From Girardinichthys multiradiatus (lineage: Eukaryota; Chordata; Actinopteri; Cyprinodontiformes; Goodeidae), in the NCBI RefSeq assembly GCF_021462225.1, contig NC_061805.1:49232860-49296859 (forward strand): 64,000 nt of DNA, written 5' to 3'. Positions 55,736 through 64,000 of the stretch are shown here, piece by piece. Position numbers and translations under genes: made by a program. The first letter of the stretch is position 1. Each line of letters starts with the position of its first letter. The notes under the pieces were generated by a model, which saw only the letters and a list, made by a program, of their open reading frames with translations, was not told the DNA's origin and did not search any database.

Positions 55736-57365
55736 CAGAATCAGCTTTATTGCCAAGTTCGTACATACAAACAAGGAATTGGACTCCGGTACACTTTGCT
55801 CTTTGATTTTTGTTTTTGTATTACAGAATATACAAATTTACGATGTACAATATACACATATATAATAGAAAAGGTGCATTTGCAACATCTGTATGCTGTT
55901 GTTTTGTACTCTATTAAATGTTCATCAGAGAAACAGCCTGGAGGAAGAAACTGTCTCTGTGTCGGCTGGTTTTAGTGAACAGTGCTCTGTAGCGCCACCT
56001 GAAGGTAAAGCTCTAAACAGTTTATGTGCAGGGTGTGTGGGGTCTGCAGAGATTTTAGCAGCTCTTTTTCTGACCCTTGACCTGTATAAGTCCTGGATGG
56101 AGGGAAGGTCAGCTCTGATTATTCTCTCTGCAGTCCTGATTATTCATTGCAGTCTGGACCTGTCCTGTTTTATGGATGATCCAAACCACACTGAGATGGA
56201 TGAAGACAGGACAGACTGAATGATGGCAGTGTAGAAGATGACCAGCAGCTCCTGTGGAAGGTTGAACTTGTTGAGTTGCCTCAGGAAGTACAGTCTCTGC
56301 TGGACCTTCTTTCGAACAGTGTCTATGTGAGAAGACCATCTCAGGTCCTCAGAGATGGTGGTTCCTAAGAACCTGAAGTGGTCCACGGCCGATACAGTGT
56401 TGTTGAGGATGGTGAGGGGGGTGTATGGGGGTGGTGTTCTCCGAAAGTCCACCACCATTTCCACAGTCTTGAGTGGGTTCAGTTCAAGGTAGTTCTGACC
56501 GCACCAGTGTACCAGCCGATCCACCTGCTGTCTGTATGCAGACTCATCACCGTCCTGGATCAGTCCAATGACTGTGGTGTCGTCTGCAAACTTAAGGAGT
56601 TTCACGGACGAGTCCGATGAGGTGCAGTCATTTGTGTACAGAGAGAAGAGGAGTGGGGATAGAACACACCCCTGGGGGGCACCAGTACTTATTGATCTGG
56701 ATCGGGAGAAGATGCTCCCCGGTCTCACCTGCTGCTGTCGGTCCGTCAGGAAGCTGTTGATCCACTGACAGGTGGAGGCTGGGACGTTGAGCTGGGTGAG
56801 CTTCTGGTGGAGGATGTCTGGTATGATGGTGTTGAAGGCCGAGCTGAAGTCTACAAACAGGATCCTGGCGTACGTCCCTGGGTGGTCGAGGTGTTGCAGG
56901 ATGAAGTGTAGACCTAAGTTAACAGCATCATTTGCCGACCTGTTTGCTTGGTAAGCAAACTGCAGGGGGTCCAACAGGGGGCCTGTGATGTCCTTCAGGT
57001 GCTTCAGCACCAGCCGCTCAAAGGACTTCATGACCACAGACGTCAGGGCTACAGGCCTGTAGTCATTTAATCCTAGGATGGTGGGTTTCTTGGGCACTGG
57101 GATGATGGTGGATAATTTGAGGCAGGAGGGGACCTCACATTTCTCCAGTGATTTGTTGAAGATCCGGGTGAAGATCGGAGCGAATTGATTTGCACAGGCT
57201 TTCAGACATGATGGGGAGACGTTATCAAGTCCTCCAGCTTTGTTTTCATGCGCTGAAAGAGCCTATTTACATCTTCCTCGGAGATCTTTAGTGCAGGCAG
57301 AGGTTCTGAAGGTATGGTGTTGGTTGTTTTACGGGTCAAATTGGTTCCTGAATGGGATGTGGAGG
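55736..57365 (-). mobile_element. LINE (Jockey/CR1-group) body with 3' tail
   Basis: Minus-strand element: the reverse transcriptase region occupies 57365-56144, the C-terminal part runs on to about 55930 (SIQDLYRSRVRKRAAKISAD, HPAHKLFRALP), and the 3' end has TTCCTTGTTTGTATGTACGA near 55760. It begins inside ORF2, so it is 5'-truncated. Confidence 0.85.
56144..57097 (-). pseudogene. LINE reverse transcriptase, nearly intact
   Basis: 317 codons open from the first Met. Motifs in order: [30 protein letters not shown]; motif [14 protein letters not shown]; motif [21 protein letters not shown]; motif [15 protein letters not shown] with the catalytic DD; and a thumb-like segment [20 protein letters not shown]. 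The frame stops at TGA after SRLQ but the next codons (IIRTAERIIRADLPSIQDLY) continue the family's text, so a single CGA-to-TGA change probably caused the stop. Synthesises cDNA from element RNA in an active copy. Confidence 0.88.
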
Positions 57366-57399
57366 AGATGATTTGAGGAGTGAACGGCTCAAATCATCT

Positions 57400-57468
57400 C
57401 AAGTATGACAAAAAAAGCAAAAACATCATAAATCTTTAAGGGAGCAGATACTTTTTCACATGACTGTA
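57400..57468. mobile_element. Tc1-like terminal fragment
   Basis: CAAAAACATCATAAATCTTT and GGGAGCAGATACTTTTTCAC then GACTGTAGG resemble the outer end of a Tc1 family. No transposase near. Confidence 0.45.
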
Positions 57469-58393
57469 GGTAAAAAAAAAACTTTAAATCCAACTGCACA
57501 TACACTTAGAGCTAAAATCTTAGTTTTACACTTTAACATGAGCATAGTTCTCTCTAAATATTCATTAATATATACAACATAACACCCAAAACCATCAACC
57601 AGAACTATAAACCTGAAGAAATAAAAAACAGAAGAAGCAAAGATCAAATATCCCAATTTAAGACTTAATAAATATAATGTAAGACCTAGCATTGAACATG
57701 TGAGCATGTTTAAGACTTTTTGAGGCCTAAAACAGAACAAGGTCATGTGATCTGTTCTGAAGTTGAATTTTTGTCCATCAGTTAATAGGAAACTAAGCCA
57801 TGGCTGAAGCAGACGTAATCTGAGCGTGACCTGAATCACTGTGCCTAGCAGTTACTATAATAACAATGGGCATATTGTGCAATATTTCTTACATTGCAAC
57901 ACTGAACAAGACATCTAATATGGTTGTGAAATTGAAGTTGTTGATCTTACAGAAAGACAATATGAACAGCTAAGGCCCTGACACACTAAACAATGCGGTC
58001 AGGGACTTCCTTAGAGGATAAATGCATCATGTTGCCATGATTTAATGGGACTCCACCATATTTTTATTGTTTTCCTCATTCTTCTCTTTGTTTTTTATCA
58101 TCGTGTACAGGACAGTTTCTTTAGCTGTCTATTTAAACTGTTTCTGTGCAACAGCCTTCTGATTCTCAGATTCTCCAACAGCAGCGCTGCCCTCAGAGAT
58201 TAAACCGACAACCTTTCTTCACCCATCAGTCAACCTTTCAACAAAATCAGTTCATTTGCAGTCATTACAAAAGGTCATCAGCAACCACTTAGACCCTTTC
58301 TGACTCATTTTTCTTGTTTTGGTTGACATTTTTTTCTGCATATTAACTATGAGTGCTTTGACAGTGGTCAGGCCTTTATAATCTGTATTTAGA
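57469..58393. other. Intergenic, no gene seen
   Basis: AT-rich DNA; a 127-codon minus ORF at 57839-57456 is hydrophobic but without recognisable features. Confidence 0.5.
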
Positions 58394-60860
58394 TGAATTA
58401 TTATTATTATTATTATTATTTATCTATATAGTCCTTTCAAAACTGCTGACTAGGCAATCGAAGTGCTTTACAAAGCATACATAAAAAGAAAAAAGACATT
58501 TCATAAAAGCTAAATTAGCAAACAACCAACAACAGAAACAGCAATAAAACAATACAGACGCTGCAATAATGTGCCACCAAACTCCTGGATATTAAAAGCC
58601 TTTCTAAATAATAGAGTTTTAAGTTTCGATTTAAAGCGGCCCAGGTCAGAGACAGAGCGTAGGTCCGGAGGAAGCTGGTTCTACAGTCTAGGAGCTGCTA
58701 CTGAGAACGCTCTATCACCCCAATGCACATACTTAGTCCTTGGTACATTTAATAAAAACTTGGATGAAGACCTCCCGGATCTGCCACGCAAACAAAGACC
58801 CAACAAATCTGATAAATAAGATGGGGCCAAACCATTTCAAACCTTAAAAACAAACAATAGAAGTTTAAAATCTATTCTAAAACGGACTGGAAGTCAATGC
58901 AAACAAAGTGAAACAGGAGTGATGTGCTCTCTTTTTGTGATACCCATTAGAAGCCGGGCAGCTGCATATTGGACAAATTACAGACGACTGAGTAACGACT
59001 GACTGACACCAACATTTGACCACTACAGTAGTCAATTCTTGAGCTGATAAAAGCATGTATAGCCATCTCAAGGTCTGAGTGGTTTAAAAAAGGCTTAACT
59101 TGATTTGTAAAAGTTTGACTTGAATACTGAAATAATTTGTTTACTAAACCTAAAATCCTCATCAAAAATCACTCCCAGATTTTTAACAGTATTGCTGAAA
59201 TTAAAATTCAAAGCACTAACATCGGTGGTAGCATTATTACTGGATAGAATATGCTCAGTCTTTTGTTAATTTAAAACAAGAAATTTTCACTCAACCATTG
59301 CTTAACTGCAGAAATGCAGTCAAGAAGCCAATGTTGTAAGTTACTGTCACTTGGTTTTAAGGACAGAGAGATCTAGATGTCATCTGCGTAACAATGGAAA
59401 GACAGGTGGTGCCATGTACTGATCGCATATAGAGGGAAAAAAGAAGGGGGCCAAGGATAGAGCCCTGTGACACCCCACACGACTGAGGCACCCTGGAGGA
59501 TGCCAAATCATTAATCATAGCTGAGGAAGTTCTGTCAGTAAGATAAGGTGTGAACCACTTGAGAGCTGAGCCACAGATACCAACATAGTTGTAGAGGACA
59601 GAATGATCCACAGTATGAAAGGCTGCTGTGAGATCCAGCAGCACCAGAACAACTGGACACCTTTCATTGACAGACATGTTGATGAAAGGTGAAAACAGTG
59701 TCGTTGTGCACCTTTAAAAGGGCAGACTCTGTACTGTGTCACGATCTAAAGCCAGACTGGAATTTCTCAATGATCTCATTTTCTTCTAAAAATGGTGTAA
59801 CTGGATAAAAATGTTTTTTTTTCCAAAAACTTTAAATAAGAAGGACAAGTGGGAGACTTGCCTAAAGTTAGATAAAATCAGGGGGTCAAGATGGGGTTTC
59901 TTAAGAAGAGGCGTCACAATAGCATGTTTGAAGTGAGGTGGTACAATCCCTAAAATCAGACAGGAGTTAAAAAAGGACAAAACGGCTGGACCTATGGAAT
60001 TAAAAACTTCTTTCAAGAACTTTGTTGGACGAAAATCAAGAGGGCAATTAGTAGTTCTCATGCGTTCCACAATTTTGCTCAGTGAAGAAAAGATAATGAT
60101 TTGAACTGCTCAACTACAGCAGAACCCAGCAGGGGAAGTAGAGAAAACTACATTAGTAGAAGAAACATAAGCGACTTTTTCAAGAAATAAAGAAAGAAAA
60201 TTCCCACAGGTAGCAGCCGAAGTGTCTAACAACACAGATGTAGATGGATGCAAGACAGAGTTAATTGAGTTAAATAACACCCTAGAGCAACGGCAGCTGT
60301 TAGAGATAATGGAAGACAGAAATTGGGTTTTTGCCTCTTTAACGGATCTCTGGTGGTGAGCAAGACTGTTCCTTCATAAAACCAGGGATGCATGCAGTTT
60401 GTCTTTCTTCCACAGTCATTCAGCTTTTCTGCATTTCCTCCTGAGGTCACATACATTACTGTTACGTAACCAAGGCTCAGGTTTAGGTTTAGGATACTTG
60501 AGCCTAACAGTGGCAATGGAATCCAGGATCTCTCGACAGGTGTCATTGAAAGAGGAGACGAAGTTGTTAGGACATAATGTGGTATACAGACCAATTGATT
60601 TAACAAACTGTGAATCCATAAAAGCGTCTGTAAACTCTTGAGCTGTAGCAGAGGTGAGGATGCAATATTGACATGCCGCTACCAATGGTCTACTGGCTGG
60701 AGAGGGAGCTGCAAATTCAAAATGATGGGGAAATTATCTGAGACAGCAGCCTCAGAGACTTCACAGCAGGGGATAGACAATCCATGTTTGAAAACAAAAT
60801 CTTGAATAACAGGAATCAACACATCTGTAGAACTAAGCAAAACAAAATGAACATTTTTCT
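58394..60860 (-). mobile_element. L2-like LINE, decayed, with (ATT)n tail
   Basis: Minus strand, 5' to 3': endonuclease end LSIPCCEVSEAAVSDNFPII at about 60780-60715; ORF2 linker segments; reverse transcriptase 60070-59357 in two frames with NCPLDFRPTKFLKEVFNSIG, then VLVLLDLTAAFHTVDHSVLY (motif A) and CGVSQGSILGPLLFSLYM (motif B). The 3' part has AGTGCTTTACAAAGCATACA-type text in plus orientation near 58460, and ends in an (ATT)n run at 58395-58421. Frameshifts and stops are frequent. Confidence 0.8.
58395..58421. repeat. (ATT)n microsatellite, LINE tail
   Basis: Eight ATT units at the 3' end of the minus-strand LINE above. Confidence 0.85.
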
Positions 60861-61094
60861 AAGAGATTTGTGCTATTTTGTTAATAAATGGTGTTTTTGT
60901 AAGACTGGAGCAAACTTTCTCAGTTGACGGACAGATTCCAGCGCCCTGAGCTCCTAAAGGCCTCCAGGCCAGAACTTTAATGAGCTTTCAATACATTTTC
61001 TCCGGATATCCAAAGTGCAAACACACCCTCCATTTCTGCTACCTGTATGACCCCCTCTCTTTTCCAATGGTTATGGTCAATCTGACAGAAAGAG

Positions 61095-62155
61095 GTATCC
61101 CAATCGTTGTGGTTTTTAGTATAACAATGGCCGTCAGCGGGCTTTAGATGGACAAACTGTCTACTTTTAAGGCTAGGCTTAAAACATTCCTCTTTGATAA
61201 AGCTTATAGTTATAGCAGCTTAGGTTATCCTGAGCTATCTCTGTAGTTATGCTACTATAGGCTTAGGCTGCTGGAGGACATAATGACCACTTTCACCCTC
61301 TTCGCTATATTCTCACACTACTCTCCAATTTTGCATTATTTGCTGTTATTTCAGTTTTTAACTTTGTTCTCTCTTTTCTCTTCCTAGAAGCTACACCTGG
61401 CCTGACTCTGTGTCTACCTGTGACACCTTTCTGGAGAGGGGCATTGTCCAAGCTTCTGCTGGCAACAACTTAATGCTCACCCTCTACAGATGATCCACAT
61501 GGCCCTGTCTTTTAGTGTTTAACCCTTTCTCTCTCCTAGACATGGCGATTGACTGAGCTGTTACTGTGACTAACTCTATGTGCTCTCTTTCAGACTCTAA
61601 CCTTGAAAACTGGCTCAGAGTTTATCTGTTCTTTCTTTCTAGATGAAACGACTAAAGGAGCTATATCCATTAACATTTACTTTTCCTTCCCATAGAAAGT
61701 ACTCCTGGATCAGTGCTTCTTTGTTCTCTTTGTGTCTCTGCTCTGTTCTCTCAAACCCCCAGTCGGTCGTGGCAGATGGCTGCTCACACTGAGCCTGGTT
61801 CTGGTTCTGCTGGAGGTTTCTTCCTGTTAAAAGGGAGTTTTTCCTCTCCACTGTCGCTACATGCATGCTTAGTATGAGGGATTGCTGCAAAGTCAACACC
61901 AGTGACTGTCCACTGTCTCTACATGCTCATCCAGGAGGAGGGAATGCTGCAAGTCACTGACTGGATGCAATCTGCTGGGTTTCCTTAGACAGAAAAACTT
62001 TTTATCCAATTTGAATAAATAACTGAATCTGACTGCACTGTTCAATGATTAGGATTAATTGGAATGGATGTAGCTGATTGTTGTGAAGAACCTTGAGACG
62101 ACATGTGTTGTGAATTGGAGCTATATAAATAAACTGAATTGAATTGAATTGCAAG
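61095..62155 (+). mobile_element. LINE 3' region
   Basis: Plus strand. The end of an ORF2 (CTACTTTTAAGGCTAGGCTT, AACATTCCTCTTTGATAAAG) is followed by a long 3' UTR, ending with the CTATATAAATAAACTGAATT tail shared with 3490-3835 (inverted) and 9440-9640. Non-coding by decay. Confidence 0.75.
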
Positions 62156-62706
62156 TTCCAGTCAGATTGTTTGCAAAAGCACAGAATGTGTTATACGCAT
62201 GTTATGCTTTTAATGCATAGTTTATATGGCATAAGAACAATTCAAAGAAATTAAAGGTTCTTATTGGTCAAGACTGCTGAGCAAGTCAGCAGGGAACCAC
62301 TCAGCGTTTGGACCTATACGGGCCTCTCTTGCTGATGATGGAAAGAGTGAAAGAAAACAAATGGGGGGTGCCAATCTCCTGCGGTCATTGTGGGAGCAGC
62401 ATGGTGCACCCTGGGTAAGTCACAGTAGATGGACTTTAGTTGAATTGTAATGGATCTTTTTCATCTAATAAGGCAGCCAAGCTCCTCTCCTCTCTGAGTT
62501 GGGAGATACAGTTAGACCCGTCCTTCCAGCTGGATGGACCACATGGAATATACTGATGGAGTAACTCACAGCTTCAGCTGGACCAGACCAACGAGAAAGA
62601 CGACACACTGGACAACACACTAGACGGTGGGTTTAATATTAAGAGTTTGTCTCCATCAGGCTAGTGTACAACCAAAGCATGGTCAGAATGACACATCATT
62701 GTACCA
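62156..62706. other. Intergenic, no gene seen
   Basis: Non-coding sequence without recognised repeat. Confidence 0.5.
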
Positions 62707-62970
62707 ATGTCTGCCCATCCATCCATCTATGGCTGGGGGCTGCTGGTGTCAGCCAGCCAGCCGTTGTGTTTCGCTTATCTAAGATCGCTGTCCTGGGTGC
62801 AACAGGTCCAGGAGGAAAACCCAGATCTACAAAGAGAGGAACCCAGAAGGCCTCCTGATCAAATCCCTGAACAACCTCCACTGACTCCTTTCAATGTGGA
62901 GAAGCACTTCGGAGTCCAGCCACCCTGTGGAGGAAGTTCATTTCGGGCACATATTTCCAGGACATTATAC
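62707..62970 (-). mobile_element. LINE 3' region fragment with CATC tail
   Basis: CCATCCATCCATCTATGG, then TCCTGATCAAATCCCTGAAC, ACCTCCACTGACTCCTTTCA, AATGTGGAGAAGCACTTCGG and CCACCCTGTGGAGGAAGTTC: the same family and orientation as 45306-45599, but with a tail of only a few repeats. Confidence 0.7.
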
Positions 62971-64000
62971 CAGTGTGCAGCTCAAAAATGCATCCTTGGC
63001 GGATCTTTGCACTCGCCTTTGTATAACTGCTTTACTATTTGACAGGCGATGCTGGTTGCAACAGCTGCTTGATGTTTTTCTTTGGTTGTCTGATCTTATA
63101 AATCAACACTGAATGACCACAGAGCGCCCATTCAAGCTCAGAGTTTTTCCTCACTATTCTTTCACCACAAAAGATCTTTTATTTCTTAACGTGTCCGCCT
63201 GGCATCTTCTGTGTATGGTGACCTTCAGTCACTGTTCTGACTAGCTGTTGGATACTCCAGCAACTGCCCAAAGCACTATCCCTAGACTCATGATGTCATT
63301 GAAGCCCCTTGCAAATGAAATCATTACAACCAGTTTCATCCCTACAACACAGGAAGTAGTTTATGACGCTCAAGGAAAAGGAGGAAAACCAACCTAACCA
63401 TCTGAGCAACATCTTAGAACTGCAATGCATAGAATGCGCCCAATCGGCGATTGGAAGATCTCTCTGCTCTGGCAGACACACATATTCCTCCAGGATTTAT
63501 TAATGTTGTATCCGTCACACACCTTGGTGACCTTCAATCACTGTTTCAGCTGACTGTTGGATGCTTCAGCAACCGCCTGCAATGACCACTCGCAATGATA
63601 TAGTTCTGGGCTGAATTATGAAGCTTGCTTCTCTGATTTCAGGGAAGTCCTTCAGTCATAAAGCAACTTTTTAAATTAATTTCACACAAACAAGAATTTA
63701 TCTGTTTTATTTATTAGAGCCTAAGCCCAACACAGTCAGCTGTTCTTGTATTATATCACCCTTCATCTTCAAGGCAATAAAATGTCAGTCTTTCTGTAGT
63801 CTTTTAGTCTTTTCTTTATTTCTTATTAAAACATCACATGAGCAGATACAGAACCTCAGCTTATTAATAATTCAGAATCCATTTGGATCCCGATCAGTGT
63901 CGAGTCCAGCAGAAATCAGTATGAAACATCAAAATTAAAAGAATACAAGTCTTAAACAAATAAAACTGAGTTTTACACTTGACAGTGGCTCAACTCTTTT
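62971..64000. other. Right end of window, no gene seen
   Basis: Contains AATAAA words on both strands near 63776 and 63815, which could mark the end of an unseen neighbouring gene, but no coding exon is visible. Confidence 0.4.

Noticed and set aside
57456..57839. 127-codon hydrophobic minus ORF
   Set aside because: AT-rich composition gives Phe/Leu-rich chance peptides; no motif or neighbouring exon.

Overview
The window is vertebrate nuclear DNA, almost certainly from a teleost fish. The evidence is long AT-rich introns with GT-AG borders, many Tc1-like DNA transposons and fish-type LINE fragments, two CpG-rich promoter regions, and a conserved vertebrate gene block. Genus and species cannot be fixed from the sequence alone. 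No CRISPR array, operon, phage or bacterial feature is present.

Three host genes are supported. (1) mrpl1, minus strand, nine coding exons from 33539 down to 18623, reads through without a frame break to a 320-residue mitochondrial ribosomal protein uL1m. (2) cnot6l, plus strand, eleven coding exons from 37516 to 52101, encodes a 553-residue CCR4-type deadenylase with leucine-rich repeats and an exonuclease-endonuclease-phosphatase domain; catalytic residues E235, D405 and H524 are all present. (3) A signal-peptide first exon at 10054-9981 on the minus strand is probably exon 1 of fras1, with the rest of that gene beyond the left edge. In human the order is CNOT6L-MRPL1-FRAS1 with the same relative orientations, so the block is syntenic. 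mrpl1 and cnot6l are head to head; a CpG-rich segment at 34390-34770 is the likely cnot6l promoter/exon 1.

Layout: 1-9980 is probable fras1 intron 1, holding a LINE reverse-transcriptase fragment and a Tc1-like copy split by a 1.47-kb long-inverted-repeat element. 9981-10620 holds fras1 exon 1 and a CpG promoter. 10620-18580 is intergenic with decayed Tc1 copies and hairpin MITEs. 18583-33539 is mrpl1, whose 7.5-kb last intron holds an L2-like LINE and a Tc1 remnant. 33540-37515 is the divergent promoter region, with a perfect 28-bp inverted repeat at 35308-35372. 37516-52101 is cnot6l; its introns carry an intact Tc1-like transposon (DD34E ORF, ~205-bp terminal repeats), a hAT-like MITE, and a 1.77-kb CCAT array that appears to be the expanded 3' tail of a LINE, itself interrupted by a deletion-derivative Tc1. 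52102-64000 is cnot6l 3' UTR followed by three LINE bodies and further repeats.

The host genes are ordinary housekeeping or extracellular-matrix genes and do not form a pathway together. The unusual content is in the mobile DNA: two nested insertions, one apparently intact transposase, one in-frame internally deleted transposase, and the very long tetranucleotide array. I did not find a convincing new biological system; the strongest leads are in the findings.
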